The notes: generated from the letters alone by a model not told the origin. A stretch of DNA of 64,000 bases from Pseudolactococcus laudensis (GCF_013449735.1 NZ_JACBNY010000008.1:33091-97090), one strand, 5' to 3'; positions 39,705 to 50,347 are shown, numbered from the stretch's first letter. Made by a program: numbers and translations.

Positions 39705-39974
39705 TTATTCTCCAGCCAATCCTTCTTTTGTCATTGTTTCAGTGATCGCAGCGATTGCATCGTCAGCGTCAGCACCTTCAGCAGAAATTGTAACGTCAGC
39801 ACCTTGACCAACACCAAGTGACATAACGCCCATGATTGATTTAAGGTTAACTGATTTACCTTTATATTCAAGGTTGATGTCAGAAGTGAATTTTGAAGCT
39901 GCTTGTACAAGCAAAGTTGCAGGACGTGCGTGGATACCTGTTTCAGCTACGATGTGAAAATCTTTAGATGCCAT
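39705..39974 (-). CDS. ptsH: Phosphocarrier protein HPr
   Basis: 89 residues. His15 in GIHARPAT, regulatory Ser46 in [11 protein letters not shown]. Phospho-Ser-HPr is the CcpA co-regulator, which connects to the cre sites in this window. Confidence 0.98.
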   Translation of the reverse strand: MASKDFHIVAETGIHARPATLLVQAASKFTSDINLEYKGKSVNLKSIMGVMSLGVGQGADVTISAEGADADDAIAAITETMTKEGLAGE

Positions 39975-40043
39975 GATTGCATTCTCCTTAGTTTTTTTCG
40001 ATATTTTTTGACTTTAGTTGTATTTCAAAGCCATCACAACAAT

Positions 40044-40072
40044 AGTTTATCATAAAATGAAAAGGTTTGCAA
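40044..40072 (-). promoter_or_regulatory. ptsHI promoter
   Basis: TTGCAA (40072-40067), 17-base spacer, TAAACT (40049-40044) on the minus strand, about 70 bases before ptsH. The remaining gap to 40278 has only a weak GAGG/CCTC terminator-like hairpin at about 40246-40272 after the aro gene. Confidence 0.5.
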
Positions 40073-40278
40073 TAAAAATGCAACAATTATTTATAAAGTG
40101 TGCTATACCAGTTTTTTAATGACACTTGCTACTTTTCATTGAAATACTATCAGACTGGGGTCTAACCTTTATGAAAAACTCTCAACTTATTATTTCTAAT
40201 TATCAATAAATCTCCGAACTTTTTTATATCATTTAAAATTGACATAAAAAAGAGGCCTTTACCTCAATTTTCTTTGGA

Positions 40279-41307
40279 TTATTTCAAAGTTTCATAGATT
40301 TCATTAACTAATGCTTCTGTCTTATCCCATCCAAGACATGGGTCAGTAATAGATTGACCAAATACTTCAGGTGCATCTTGACGACCATCTTCTAAATAAG
40401 ATTCAATCATAAAGCCGCGTACTGTTTGCTCAATTTTATCATTCCAGTCCCGATTAATTAGGGTTTGACGCACAATACGGATTTGCTCAAGAAATTGTTT
40501 GCCAGAGTTATCATGGTTAGTATCTACCATGATAAATGGATTTTTGAGACCCATTTTTTCATAAGTGTCAATTGCTTTGAGAATATTATCATAATAGTAA
40601 TTCGGTTCGTTTTCACCGTGCTCATTTGTTGCACCGCGCAAAATCACATGAGCCAAAGGATTGCCATCAGTATCTACTTCAGCATTACCAAACAAGAAAT
40701 TTTGTTTATTTTGCGCTGCATGAATGGCATTGAACATCACGTTCAAATTACCAGACGTTGGATTCTTCATACCTGTTGGTGCATCAATACCAGAAGCCAC
40801 AAAACGGTGCTCCTGATCCTCTACAGACCGTGCACCAATCGCATGGTAGCTGACTAAATCGTCGACCATGCGTAAGTTAGAAGGGTAGAGCATTTCGTCA
40901 GCGGTTGTCAAACCAGTCTGCGTAATCACTTTATAATGCAGGTCACGAACAGCCTGAATGCCATTGATGAGATCCGGTAATTTTGACGTATCTGGTTGAT
41001 GCATCAGGCCTTTGTAGCCATCACCATTGGTCCGTGGTTTTGCCGTGTAGACACGCATCACCATGAATACTTTATCCTTCACTTGCTCTTGTAACTTGGC
41101 TAAGCGGTGTGCGTATTCTAAGACTGCAGCTTCATTATCTGATGAACAAGGACCAATGACGAGCAAAATACGGTCATCTTCTCCTTTGATGATACGTTCT
41201 AATTCAGCATCACGCGCTTCTTTTTTAGCTAAAATATCACCTTCTAATTTAGCGTGTGATTTAACTGATGCGATGTCAATTGTCGCGCCTTTTTGATGTA
41301 TTCCCAT
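40279..41307 (-). CDS. aroF: DAHP synthase, type I, copy 1
   Basis: 342 residues. Condenses PEP and erythrose-4-phosphate, first step of the shikimate path. GPCSSDNEAAVLEY, KPRTNGDGYKGL, GARSVEDQEHR and VDTNHDNSGK motifs are complete. Paralogue of the gene at 41435-42460. Letter assignment (F or G) is arbitrary. Confidence 0.9.
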   Translation of the reverse strand: MGIHQKGATIDIASVKSHAKLEGDILAKKEARDAELERIIKGEDDRILLVIGPCSSDNEAAVLEYAHRLAKLQEQVKDKVFMVMRVYTAKPRTNGDGYKGLMHQPDTSKLPDLINGIQAVRDLHYKVITQTGLTTADEMLYPSNLRMVDDLVSYHAIGARSVEDQEHRFVASGIDAPTGMKNPTSGNLNVMFNAIHAAQNKQNFLFGNAEVDTDGNPLAHVILRGATNEHGENEPNYYYDNILKAIDTYEKMGLKNPFIMVDTNHDNSGKQFLEQIRIVRQTLINRDWNDKIEQTVRGFMIESYLEDGRQDAPEVFGQSITDPCLGWDKTEALVNEIYETLK

Positions 41308-41354
41308 TTTTAATTTTCTTTCTAATTATTATAAAATTCTGACAAAATAATTTA

Positions 41355-41384
41355 AACAAAAACTGAAGCAAGCTCCAGTTTTGT
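41355..41384 (-). terminator. Terminator between the two DAHP synthase genes
   Basis: Minus-strand AAAACTGgAG / CTtCAGTTTT with loop CTTG. It makes the two genes separate units. Confidence 0.7.
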
Positions 41385-41434
41385 CGTCAGATTTCTGACT
41401 TAAATCAGACGATGGACATCAGCCTGATACACTA

Positions 41435-42460
41435 TTATAGTTCTTGATAAATCTCGTTAATCAAGTTTTCTGTTTTATCCCAACCAAGACATGGATCTGT
41501 AATTGATTTTCCGAAAACGACTGGTTCATCTTGACGGCCATCTTCCAAATAAGACTCAATCATGAAACCACGAACATATTTCTGAATAAGTGGATTCCAT
41601 TGACGATTGATTAAAGTTTGACGTACAATTCGAATTTGTTCCAAATAACGTTTACCTGAATTATCATGGTTAGTATCAATCATGATGAAAGGATTTTCAA
41701 GACCCATTTTTTCATAAGTCGCGATCGCATCCAACAAATCATCTGTATAAAAGTTAGGGATGTTTTTGCCATATTCATTCAAAGCACCTCGGAGAATGGC
41801 ATGTGCTAATGGGTTACCTTCCGTTTCAACTTCTGTACGGTTAAAGAGGAAGTTTTGCGGTGCTTGAGCAGCATATATCCCATTGAACATAACATTCAGA
41901 TTACCTGACGTTGGATTTTTCAAACCAACAGGTACATCGATACCTGAAGCCACAAAACGGTGCTGCTGGTTCTCAACTGAGCGTGCCCCAACTGCAATAT
42001 AGCTGACCAAGTCATCAATAATCCGCAGATTTTCAGGATAAAGCATCTCATCAGCAGTCGTCAAACCAGTCTCAGTGATGACTTTATAATGCAATTCACG
42101 GACAGCTTTAATCCCATTCAAAAGGTTAGGTTGTGCTGTCGCGTCTGGCTGATGAATCAGCCCCTTATAGCCATCACCATTGGTCCGTGGTTTTGCCGTA
42201 TAAACACGCATCACCATGAAAATTTTATCTTTAACTGATTCTTGCAATTTAGCCAAACGACGCGCATATTTAAGTGCAGCTTCTTCATTATCAGATGAAC
42301 AAGGACCGATAACCAACAAAATACGGTCATCTTCTCCTTTGATTATGGCTTCTAACTCGCGGTCACGGGCTTCTTTCAAAGCTTTAGTTGCCGCTGAAAG
42401 TTTACCTAATTCTTTGATTTCTTCTATCTCTAGTTTTTTAGAAATTTCTTTAAATGTCAT
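41435..42460 (-). CDS. aroG: DAHP synthase, type I, copy 2
   Basis: 341 residues with the same motifs (GPCSSDNEEAALKY, KPRTNGDGYKGL, GARSVENQQHR, IDTNHDNSGK). The N-terminal 25 residues, where feedback effectors bind in this class, differ most from copy 1, so the isozymes probably respond to different aromatic amino acids. Lies downstream of secA. Confidence 0.9.
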   Translation of the reverse strand: MTFKEISKKLEIEEIKELGKLSAATKALKEARDRELEAIIKGEDDRILLVIGPCSSDNEEAALKYARRLAKLQESVKDKIFMVMRVYTAKPRTNGDGYKGLIHQPDATAQPNLLNGIKAVRELHYKVITETGLTTADEMLYPENLRIIDDLVSYIAVGARSVENQQHRFVASGIDVPVGLKNPTSGNLNVMFNGIYAAQAPQNFLFNRTEVETEGNPLAHAILRGALNEYGKNIPNFYTDDLLDAIATYEKMGLENPFIMIDTNHDNSGKRYLEQIRIVRQTLINRQWNPLIQKYVRGFMIESYLEDGRQDEPVVFGKSITDPCLGWDKTENLINEIYQEL

Positions 42461-42573
42461 TTATTTACTTTCAATCTTTAGTTGGATAATCCGTCTTAGA
42501 CTTCCTACCCTCAAGGAATTGTTTTCAAGGCACATAGGTACTTTGAAAAACTTGCAACTTGCTTTATCTACTC

Positions 42574-45165
42574 TTAAGCGATGTTAACACGACCATGACA
42601 ATTTTTATATTTCTTGCCAGAGCCACATGGACATGGATCGTTACGTTTCACATTTGAAAAATCTAAACCTGATGTCTCAGCATTTGCTGATGTTTCTGAT
42701 GAAGCAACATCCGTCAAATTCTCTACTGAAGCTGTTGTCACGACTTTTGGTCCATTATCTTGTTGAATCGTTGTTTGTGGATGAATTTGCGCTTTCATCA
42801 TCAAACGTGTCACTTCAAACTCGATTGCACCGACCATGTTGTTAAACATATTAAAGGCTTCTTGTTGATATTCAACAAGCGGATTATTTTGCGCATAACC
42901 ACGTAATCCGACACTTTGACGCATTTGGTCCAATTGGTCAATATGATCTGACCAATTCGTGTCAACTGTTCTTAGAATAGCCGCTTGTTGGAAACTTAAT
43001 TGACGCTCTGGTTCAGCCAATTTTTCCATTTGTTCAGCATAGATAGCTTTAACTTTATCAAAAATCACCGTTTTTACTTCCGATAAACTCAAACCTTCAA
43101 GATCAGATGCAGTGATTTCACCATCAGGCAAGAAACTACTTTCCACTTGAACAATCAAGTCCTGTGTACCCGTTTCATCTAACTTACCTAGAGGTGCTTG
43201 CCCCGCAATAATACGATCAATTGTCCGCTCAAACATACCCAAAAGTTGTGGCGTCAAACTTTCTTTAGCAGTAATTACTTCATAGCGCTGTTTATAAATG
43301 ACTTCACGTTGCTCACGAATAACATCATCATATTGTAAGACTTGTTTACGAGAATCGTAGTTATTGCCTTCAACACGTTTTTGTGACGCTTCAATCTGAT
43401 TGGTAATCATGCGAGATTTAATCACCGCATCTTCACCCTCAATTTTGAAACGCTCAAGTACGGCAGCCACACGTTCACTACCAAAACGACGCATCAAATC
43501 ATCTTCAAGCGACAGATAGAATTGCGACACACCTGGGTCACCTTGACGACCAGAACGACCACGTAACTGATTATCAATACGTCGAGATTCATGACGCTCT
43601 GTACCGATTACAGCCAACCCACGATACTCAGGATCTGGATGATCCACAACACCAGCACCTAATTTAATATCGGTACCACGTCCAGCCATATTAGTCGCAA
43701 TGGTTACTGCACCCTTTTGGCCGGCATTCATAATAATTTGAGCTTCTTTGAAGTGATTCTTAGCATTCAAGACTTCGTGAGGAATACCAGATTCGACTAG
43801 TTTTTGTGAAATGATCTCCGATGTCTCTACACCAACAGTCCCGATCAAAATCGGTTGTCCTTTTTCATGACGATCTTTGACATCACGTACAACAGCCGCA
43901 AATTTTGATTCAATCGTTGGATAAAGTAAATCTGGATGGTCTACACGAATGACTGGCATATTTGTTGGGATTGGGATGATTTGCATATTATAAATTTCAC
44001 GGAATTCTTCCGCTTCTGTTTTAGCTGTCCCTGACATCCCTGCCAATTTTTTATACATCCGGAAATAGTTTTGATAAGTAATAGACGCCATGGTCTTAGA
44101 CTCATCTTGGATTGGCACGCCTTCTTTGGCCTCAATCGCTTGGTGGAGACCATCAGAGAATCGACGACCTTCCATCGCACGACCTGTAAATTGATCGACA
44201 ATCAATACCTCTTGATTTTCATCTACCATGTAGTCAAAATCAAGTGACATGATATAATTTGCACGAAGAGAATTATCTACAAAGTGAGTCAATGCAGCAT
44301 TTTCAAGATCATAGAGATTATCAATCGCAAAGAATTTCTCAGCTTTGTCAATCCCTTCCTCTGTTAAACTTATCGTTTTAGATTGCACATCAATTTTATA
44401 ATCATCACCTTCTTCATAGTCTTCACGACCATTCAAAGATTTCACGAATTGATCTGCACGATAGTAAAGGGCGCTTGAGCTTTCAGCCTGACCTGAAATA
44501 ATCAACGGTGTCCGCGCTTCATCGATTAAAATCGAATCCACTTCATCGACTAACGCAAAATTCAACGGACGTTGTGACATTTCTTCAAAAGTCGTCACCA
44601 TATTATCACGCAGATAGTCAAAACCTAACTCAGAGTTGGTTGAATAAGTAATATCGCAAGCATAGGCTTCACGTTTTTCAACCGCTGATTTAGTTGATGA
44701 GTTAATCCCAACAGTTAAGCCAAGCCAATTATAAAGCTCACCCATTTCAGTTGCATCACGTGCTGACAGATACTCATTGACCGTGACAACGTGGACACCT
44801 TCACCCGCCAAAGCATTCAAATAAACTGGCATTGTCGCTGTTAAGGTTTTACCTTCACCAGTACGCATTTCAGGGACATCCCCATTATGCAAGACAACCC
44901 CACCCATAATTTGAACATGATATGGAAAAAGACCTAGAATCCGTTTTGCACCTTCGCGAGCAACCGCAAAAGCTTCATAAAGCAAATCATCTAGCGTTTC
45001 ACCATTTTGATATCGTTGTTTAAATTCTGGTGTTTTGGCTTGAAGTTCAGCATCAGACATTGCTGCATATGCAGCCTCATAGCTTTCTACCTTTTCTGCC
45101 ATTTTATGCAATTTTTTTAATTGTTTTTTATCATTTTCAATTATTTTTTGAATAATGTTAGCCAT
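42574..45165 (-). CDS. secA: Preprotein translocase ATPase SecA
   Basis: About 863 residues. Motor of the Sec channel. [11 protein letters not shown]alker [12 protein letters not shown]alker [11 protein letters not shown], and the C-terminal zinc motif [18 protein letters not shown] 45165 follows GGGAGA; the in-frame Met at 45177 precedes that site and is unlikely. Confidence 0.97.
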   Translation of the reverse strand: MANIIQKIIENDKKQLKKLHKMAEKVESYEAAYAAMSDAELQAKTPEFKQRYQNGETLDDLLYEAFAVAREGAKRILGLFPYHVQIMGGVVLHNGDVPEMRTGEGKTLTATMPVYLNALAGEGVHVVTVNEYLSARDATEMGELYNWLGLTVGINSSTKSAVEKREAYACDITYSTNSELGFDYLRDNMVTTFEEMSQRPLNFALVDEVDSILIDEARTPLIISGQAESSSALYYRADQFVKSLNGREDYEEGDDYKIDVQSKTISLTEEGIDKAEKFFAIDNLYDLENAALTHFVDNSLRANYIMSLDFDYMVDENQEVLIVDQFTGRAMEGRRFSDGLHQAIEAKEGVPIQDESKTMASITYQNYFRMYKKLAGMSGTAKTEAEEFREIYNMQIIPIPTNMPVIRVDHPDLLYPTIESKFAAVVRDVKDRHEKGQPILIGTVGVETSEIISQKLVESGIPHEVLNAKNHFKEAQIIMNAGQKGAVTIATNMAGRGTDIKLGAGVVDHPDPEYRGLAVIGTERHESRRIDNQLRGRSGRQGDPGVSQFYLSLEDDLMRRFGSERVAAVLERFKIEGEDAVIKSRMITNQIEASQKRVEGNNYDSRKQVLQYDDVIREQREVIYKQRYEVITAKESLTPQLLGMFERTIDRIIAGQAPLGKLDETGTQDLIVQVESSFLPDGEITASDLEGLSLSEVKTVIFDKVKAIYAEQMEKLAEPERQLSFQQAAILRTVDTNWSDHIDQLDQMRQSVGLRGYAQNNPLVEYQQEAFNMFNNMVGAIEFEVTRLMMKAQIHPQTTIQQDNGPKVVTTASVENLTDVASSETSANAETSGLDFSNVKRNDPCPCGSGKKYKNCHGRVNIA

Positions 45166-45250
45166 TTCATCTCCCAAAGAGTCTTAGTCATTGTCTTAAA
45201 ACAATATACTCTTATCAATTTTACCATTTTATAACTTAAATTTCAATTAC

Positions 45251-45273
45251 AAAAAAATCGCCCAGAGGCGATC
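45251..45273 (-). terminator. Terminator of Usp45-like gene
   Basis: ATCGCC / GGCGAT with loop TCTG, then TTTTTTT on the minus strand. Confidence 0.85.
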
Positions 45274-45285
45274 TTAATTGAATCA

Positions 45286-46515
45286 TTAATTTGGATAGAT
45301 GTAAGTGACAGCACCTGGGTCGAATAAACCGCCACGGTGGTCTGCAATATATCGTTTACCTGCATAGTTTGATTCTTGAACGGCAATTTTATTACCACTT
45401 ACTTGATAAACAACGGCTACGTGTCCATAACCACCTTGCCATACAGCAATCGCACCAACTTGTGGTACTGAACCTGTACGGAAACCGGCTCTAGCTGCAG
45501 AAGCAGCCCAGTCTCCGCCGTTACCCCAGTAGTTTCCTGCCCAAGGTGCTAAGATTTTAGCACCCCATGTACATTCACCTTCTGGATAAGTGTTGGCACC
45601 ACCGCCACCACCTGGAGGTGTTGGCGTTGGTGTTGGCGTTGGTGTTGGCGTTGGTGTTGGCGTTGGTGTCGGTGTCGGTGCTGGTGTATAACCACCATTA
45701 TCGTTCCCACCAGGACTAGGCGTAGGTACGTTATTGTCAATAGAAGCCCCATTATCAGTTTGCTCTTTTGCTTTAGCGGCTGCATCAGCGACTTGATCAT
45801 TATAGGCTTTTTCGCGAGCTGCTGCTGCTTGTGCTGCTGCTTGAGCCGCTGCTTTTTGTTCAAGGAGTGATGCTTTATCACCTTCTGCTGTTGCACGCTC
45901 TGCTGCTAAATTCAATTGTGCAACTTTAAGTTGTGCTTGTTGTGTTTCAAGTGTTTTAGCTTGATCATCCATTTGAGCTAGCAGTTTGTAGCCTTCATTT
46001 GATTTCGCTTGGTTTGTTTTTACTGCTTTATCTAAATCTGCTTTAGCTGTTTCTTGTTGTTTCATCATGTCGTTATTCGCTTTAACAACAGTTCTCATAG
46101 ACGAGACACGTGTTACGACATCTGATAAAGATTTAGAGTTGATGACAGCATCTACATATGATGTTGCTGAGCCATCTGTTTGTGCTGAACGTGCTTGTGC
46201 TTTTAGCGCTTCATCACGTTCTTTAATTTCTTTTGTTAAATCATCAATTTTTACTTGAAGTTTTTTTGATTCTGCAAGTAAATCTTCTGTTTCTTTTTTG
46301 AGTGCTGCTTGTTTTGAACTCAAGCTAGACACTTGTGATTGAATACCTGCGACTTCTGATTGAGCAGTTGCTTCAGCAGATTTCGTAGAAGCAATTTTTG
46401 CATCTTGACTTGCGATTTTATCATCTGTTTCATCGGCTACAGCAACTAATGCTGTTGAAGCAGATGTTAAAACGACAGTAGATAATAAAAGAGCTGATAT
46501 CAATTTTTTCTTCAT
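45286..46515 (-). CDS. Secreted Usp45/PcsB-like protein with CHAP domain
   Basis: About 409 residues. Sec signal peptide (KKKLISALLLSTVVLTSAS, cut near ADE), long coiled coil (about 35-240) that in PcsB docks on FtsEX, a Pro-Thr repeat linker, and a C-terminal CHAP amidase with Cys in EGECTWGAK and His in GYGHVAVV. Lactococcal Usp45 is the main secreted protein and lies after mreD, as here; an intact CHAP catalytic pair suggests a real murein hydrolase. Start 46515 after GGAGG; the frame to 46536 includes the ribosome site. Confidence 0.9.
   Translation of the reverse strand: MKKKLISALLLSTVVLTSASTALVAVADETDDKIASQDAKIASTKSAEATAQSEVAGIQSQVSSLSSKQAALKKETEDLLAESKKLQVKIDDLTKEIKERDEALKAQARSAQTDGSATSYVDAVINSKSLSDVVTRVSSMRTVVKANNDMMKQQETAKADLDKAVKTNQAKSNEGYKLLAQMDDQAKTLETQQAQLKVAQLNLAAERATAEGDKASLLEQKAAAQAAAQAAAAREKAYNDQVADAAAKAKEQTDNGASIDNNVPTPSPGGNDNGGYTPAPTPTPTPTPTPTPTPTPTPTPPGGGGGANTYPEGECTWGAKILAPWAGNYWGNGGDWAASAARAGFRTGSVPQVGAIAVWQGGYGHVAVVYQVSGNKIAVQESNYAGKRYIADHRGGLFDPGAVTYIYPN
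45619..45682 (-). repeat. Pro-Thr tandem repeat in the Usp45-like gene
   Basis: Twelve-base unit GTTGGCGTTGGT (plus strand) in about four tandem copies with degenerate flanks, coding PT repeats on the minus strand. Prone to copy-number change without breaking frame because units are multiples of six. Confidence 0.8.
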
Positions 46516-46603
46516 ATAGTTTTCTTTTTCCTCCAAAGGCTTACGCGTTTTCGGTTCAACTTTAATTATACGCTTTCAAAGTACAATTAATGTTACGATT
46601 GTA

Positions 46604-47137
46604 TTACAGTTTAGTTTTCATTTGTAACGCTTTCTTTGCTTTTGTTATACCATAAAATTTTTCTAAAGGTGATTGCAAAGCAATGGCAAAGAAAATATTG
46701 AGGCATAAACTAGGCGCTATTTCATAAATAATGTAATCACCAAAATTAAAGTTTGAAATCTGAAACCCTAAGATGATCGCACCTGATAAAAATTCAAAAG
46801 CGGTGACAATGATAATCACAGTAAAAATTCGCGTCAAACGATTTGCAAAAACTGTTTGTCTAATATTATACACAAAAAGTGCAATCAGCGGAAACAATAA
46901 GCTTGCGATACCATAAACACCGATATAGTAACTATCATAGATTAGACCAATAACAAAGGCAACAATTACCATATAATGGTAACTATGTTGCAAGATGCTA
47001 TAAGTCAAAAAAATCAAAAGAAGACACGATGTCACAGTTGTAACATTCGTACTGAGTAAGCGTGTCAATTGACCATCTAGTAACATAATAATTAATAGAA
47101 TGAATGGCGTAAAAAATTGAAAGGAGAAACGACTCAT
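46604..47137 (-). CDS. mreD: Rod-shape-determining protein MreD
   Basis: 177 residues with five to six membrane helices and the MreD-type pattern; AAGGGTGG ribosome site before ATG. Followed by the Usp45-like gene as in Lactococcus. Unusually it is not next to mreC: about 970 bases and a plus-strand gene separate them. Confidence 0.82.
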   Translation of the reverse strand: MSRFSFQFFTPFILLIIMLLDGQLTRLLSTNVTTVTSCLLLIFLTYSILQHSYHYMVIVAFVIGLIYDSYYIGVYGIASLLFPLIALFVYNIRQTVFANRLTRIFTVIIIVTAFEFLSGAIILGFQISNFNFGDYIIYEIAPSLCLNIFFAIALQSPLEKFYGITKAKKALQMKTKL

Positions 47138-47567
47138 ATTTTTTCCACCCTTTTAAATTCTTTACTTTCTACTGTTGATAAACTTTGTTTTGGATTATTT
47201 TTTTTCAACATCTAATTCTTTTTTCCTCCATATTCCCTATTTCATTGCTGTATCTAGCCGCTACGCCTTTTCTACAAATGAATTACAAAATAGAGAATCG
47301 TCAATATCTTCATTATATCACTACTTGCTTTGTTTTTCTATCTCTATTCTAAATTGCTATTTTGGTTTCAAGAAAACTAAGACTTTCTATGCATTCTTTT
47401 TATTATAAGAAACCAACATTATTAAATTGCAACATTAATGACAAAACTCCACTGACAAGTTATAATATTCCATGTATTATAATAAGAAAGATAGATTATT
47501 CTATACTTATTAGATTTTCTGTTTTTGGTGCATCTCAACTCACAGCGTTAAACAAAATGGAGGATTT
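47138..47567. other. mreD / lapA divergent gap
   Basis: 430 bases, AT-rich, no gene. Toward lapA a candidate CTGACA-N17-TATTAT promoter lies at about 47450-47480. No clear mreD promoter was identified. Confidence 0.35.
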
Positions 47568-47855
47568 ATGGAAAAATTTAAAAAAATCGCAACACCAAAG
47601 CGTATTTTGGCATTAATCGTCATTATTTTAGTCTTAATTTTTGCCTTTCAAAACCTTAATTCGGTTTCACTTAATCTTGTGTTTTTCTCACTCGATATTC
47701 CGTTATTAGTATTGATTATTGCCTTATATGTCTTAGGTGTCATTACTGGTTGGGCAGTTAAACGAAATGACATTAAACATATTGTCAATAAAGCACAGAG
47801 CGAAACTAAAAAAGAACTCAAAGAGTTACAAGACCAGATTAAAGAAAATGATTAA
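47568..47855 (+). CDS. LapA (DUF1049) domain membrane protein
   Basis: 95 residues: two membrane segments (about 12-30 and 40-62) with FQNLNSVSLNLVFFSLDIPLLVL, the DUF1049 pattern, and a charged coiled tail. GGAGG site before ATG. Function in this phylum unknown. Stands between mreC and mreD on the opposite strand. Confidence 0.75.
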   Translation: MEKFKKIATPKRILALIVIILVLIFAFQNLNSVSLNLVFFSLDIPLLVLIIALYVLGVITGWAVKRNDIKHIVNKAQSETKKELKELQDQIKEND

Positions 47856-48019
47856 TCTATTTAAGTGCGATTAACCTTTTGAAGTTAGTCACCATCAAAA
47901 GATTGGTCATACAACAGATATTAACCTGCATTCGAATACGTCTCTTTAGGGGTCGTATTTTTTTACAACTAAACAATTGTTTTGACACCCACTTTTGAAA
48001 CACAGATAAAATCTGAACC

Positions 48020-48056
48020 AAAAACTCCGAAGAAATGACTATCTCTTCGGAGTTTT
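48020..48056 (-). terminator. Terminator of mreC
   Basis: AAAACTCCGAAGA / TCTTCGGAGTTTT, loop of about ten, T-run on the minus strand. It ends the mreC transcript before the lapA gene. Confidence 0.85.
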
Positions 48057-48103
48057 CATACATTAACATATATTTAAGAAAACCGAGTGATACGGTCTCG
48101 CAA

Positions 48104-48964
48104 TTATTTTGCCTCACTCAAGCTACGCTTAATCGCAAAAACAAAACGGATATTATCAAATTGACTAGCAGGCTTGACATAGACTTCTCTATCCATTCCT
48201 TTTTGATTTTTTTTCTCTCCAATAATGTCACCAACCAATAAATCGGACGGTGAATTACCGCCAAGTCCAGACGTTACAACCTGATCAACTTTAGTGAACT
48301 GATTATCCGATGATATCTGTGTGATGATGAAGGCATTTTGCTGCGCATCATAACCTGTAATCAGACCGTAAGCTGGATTTTCCGCTGAGCCAAGTCTAAC
48401 TGGAATTTTATTTTCCAATACTTTATCTGATGTCAACAAAGCAACTTTAGAAGTCGTTGTATTCACTTGTGTAATCCGACCAACTACACCGCCATTACTC
48501 ATGACAATCATATCATCTTTAAGACCATCAGCTGAACCTTTATCAATTGTCATCGTATCACCCCAAGCGTTAGGATTACGAACAACAACATTTGAAGCAA
48601 CTTTTTCATAGTTTGTCAGTGTATTTTGTAAATCAAGTGCTGCCTTTAATTCTTTATTCTCAGCTTTCAAACTATCCAATTCAGCTGCATTATCTGCCAA
48701 TTGCGTTATTTTCTTGCTCAGCTTAGCATTCTGTTGATAGGTTGACAACAAATTACCAACCTCTGCTGCCTTGTTCTCGAAAAAGTTAAAGGGTGCAGCG
48801 ATAATCCCATCTATTCCCCCAACGGTATCGTTGACGACAAGTGTCATCTCTGAAGGCTTTTTGTTGTCATTAAATTGACGTGCCGAGATTAAAATAGCGA
48901 CACAAGCTGTTATCATCATGATAAGTGCAATAATTATGATTTTACTAATATTTATTTTTTTCAA
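48104..48964 (-). CDS. mreC: Rod-shape-determining protein MreC
   Basis: About 286 residues: N-terminal membrane segment (about 10-30), coiled coil (about 75-105, AELDSLKAENKELKAAL), and beta-barrel domain with VVVRNPNAWGDTMTIDKG and GVVGRI. The frame has no ATG near its start; TTG at 48964 follows GGAGATA at a rather long distance, and another TTG at 48982 would include that site. Start uncertain. Confidence 0.82.
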   Translation of the reverse strand: MKKINISKIIIIALIMMITACVAILISARQFNDNKKPSEMTLVVNDTVGGIDGIIAAPFNFFENKAAEVGNLLSTYQQNAKLSKKITQLADNAAELDSLKAENKELKAALDLQNTLTNYEKVASNVVVRNPNAWGDTMTIDKGSADGLKDDMIVMSNGGVVGRITQVNTTTSKVALLTSDKVLENKIPVRLGSAENPAYGLITGYDAQQNAFIITQISSDNQFTKVDQVVTSGLGGNSPSDLLVGDIIGEKKNQKGMDREVYVKPASQFDNIRFVFAIKRSLSEAK

Positions 48965-49122
48965 TGGTGTAACTATCTCCAAGTCTGGTTAAGTTGTTAT
49001 ACTTACATATTTAAGCACTGCTGTACTTTTTTTATGATTAGCTTTTATTTTCTACTGTTTTATTTTATCAAATTTTAACGAAATTTGATAGAATAGACTT
49101 AATAAAATTAACGGAGAAAAAT

Positions 49123-49572
49123 ATGATTCCAACTTTTGGCAAAAAAATTGACAGTAAAGACTATCAAACGCGCTATGGTGTCTATGGTATCGTGGCTCGT
49201 AAGGATAACACTGAGATTTGTCTCGTTCAAGCACCAAATGGCGCTTATTTCTTACCAGGTGGGGAAATTGAGGCGGGTGAAGACCATAAAAAAGCACTCA
49301 TTCGTGAATTGCATGAAGAATTGGGGGCGAAAGCTAAGCTTGGTAAATTTCTTGGGCAAGCTGATGAGTACTTTTATTCTTCTCATCGGGATACGTACTA
49401 CTATAACCCTGCCTATATTTACGAAACAGTGGGCTATGAAGTGTTAGGGGCTCCTTTAGAGGACTTCAATCATATTGATTGGTTCCCGGTTGAGATTGCC
49501 ATTAAAAAATTAAAACGGGGTAGTCATAAGTGGGGCGTTACTGCTTGGCAAGACTATCTGAACGCACTATAA
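49123..49572 (+). CDS. Nudix hydrolase
   Basis: 149 residues with a complete Nudix box at about 47-69 (GGEIEAGEDHKKALIREL begins it, then HEELGA). MutT-like size. Ribosome site ACGGAG. Substrate unknown. Divergent from mreC. Confidence 0.85.
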   Translation: MIPTFGKKIDSKDYQTRYGVYGIVARKDNTEICLVQAPNGAYFLPGGEIEAGEDHKKALIRELHEELGAKAKLGKFLGQADEYFYSSHRDTYYYNPAYIYETVGYEVLGAPLEDFNHIDWFPVEIAIKKLKRGSHKWGVTAWQDYLNAL

Positions 49573-49606
49573 AAAAGGCCTGTCCAACGACAGGTCTTTA
49601 TTTTTT
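49571..49606. terminator. Bidirectional terminator, Nudix / FNT genes
   Basis: AAAGGCCTGTC / GACAGGtCTTT with loop CAAC and T-run, between convergent genes. Confidence 0.85.
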
Positions 49607-49615
49607 GTTTCATTT

Positions 49616-50347
49616 TCAGTGTTTTCGATAAGCTAAACTATAAAGTAAAGCAATCAATATCGCACCGCCTACGACATTGCCTAGATAAACGGGGATGAAG
49701 TTGTTCAAGAAGTCTAACCATGATGCATGACCAACAAAAATGGTAAAAGGGATTAGAAAGCTGTTGGCGACGCTATGCTGAAAGCCAATGACCACGAAAG
49801 TCATCAATGGGAACCAGATTGCCAAAATTTTACCTGAAAAATCTTTTGCGCCATAGCTTAGCCAAACTGCTAAACCAACGACCCAATTACAGCCAATACC
49901 TGAACAAAAGGCCGCAAGAAAATTTGCATTTAACTTCGTTTGAGCGACATGAAGTGTCTCTTTTAGCGCATCACCGGTCGTTAATGTTCCAGCTAGAACA
50001 CCAAAAACATAGGCTACAAAAATCGCACCTATTAGGTTAGCTAATGTAATAACTACCCAGTTTTTCAAGAGTTCCGTCAACGTCACGCGTTGCTTAAAAT
50101 ACCCCACGGCAACTGCCATCATATTCCCAGTAATCAATTCTCCGCCAGCTAGCAGAATGACAATTAGTCCAACAGGGAAAACGGCTGCTCCGACAAAGCC
50201 ACCACCGACACGTAAATATGCTAAGTAGCCCAAGGAAATCATGGCACCGCCAATGAATCCTAAAATGAGTTTCGTAAGAAGTGGTTTATTAACCTTGACA
50301 ACAGCAGTCGCTGCTGTTTGTTCAAGAATTTCTTCTGGAGTGTACAT
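49616..50347 (-). CDS. Formate/nitrite (FNT) family channel
   Basis: 243 residues, six helices. FNT landmarks: GGAMISLGYLAYLRVG, the slide GGELITGNMM (about 72-81), GIGCNWVVGLAVWLSYGAKDFSGK (given as GIGCNWVVG and SYGAKDFSGK) and GFQHSVANSFLIP with the pore His. Its promoter is a near copy of the pflA promoter, so formate is the likely substrate. Confidence 0.9.
   Translation of the reverse strand: MYTPEEILEQTAATAVVKVNKPLLTKLILGFIGGAMISLGYLAYLRVGGGFVGAAVFPVGLIVILLAGGELITGNMMAVAVGYFKQRVTLTELLKNWVVITLANLIGAIFVAYVFGVLAGTLTTGDALKETLHVAQTKLNANFLAAFCSGIGCNWVVGLAVWLSYGAKDFSGKILAIWFPLMTFVVIGFQHSVANSFLIPFTIFVGHASWLDFLNNFIPVYLGNVVGGAILIALLYSLAYRKH

Noticed and set aside
45619..45682. Tandem repeat as a possible CRISPR array
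   Set aside because: Units are 12 bases, contiguous, without spacers, and coding in frame.
47857..48117. 86-residue minus-strand frame after mreC
   Set aside because: It overlaps the mreC end in another frame and spans the mreC terminator hairpin.
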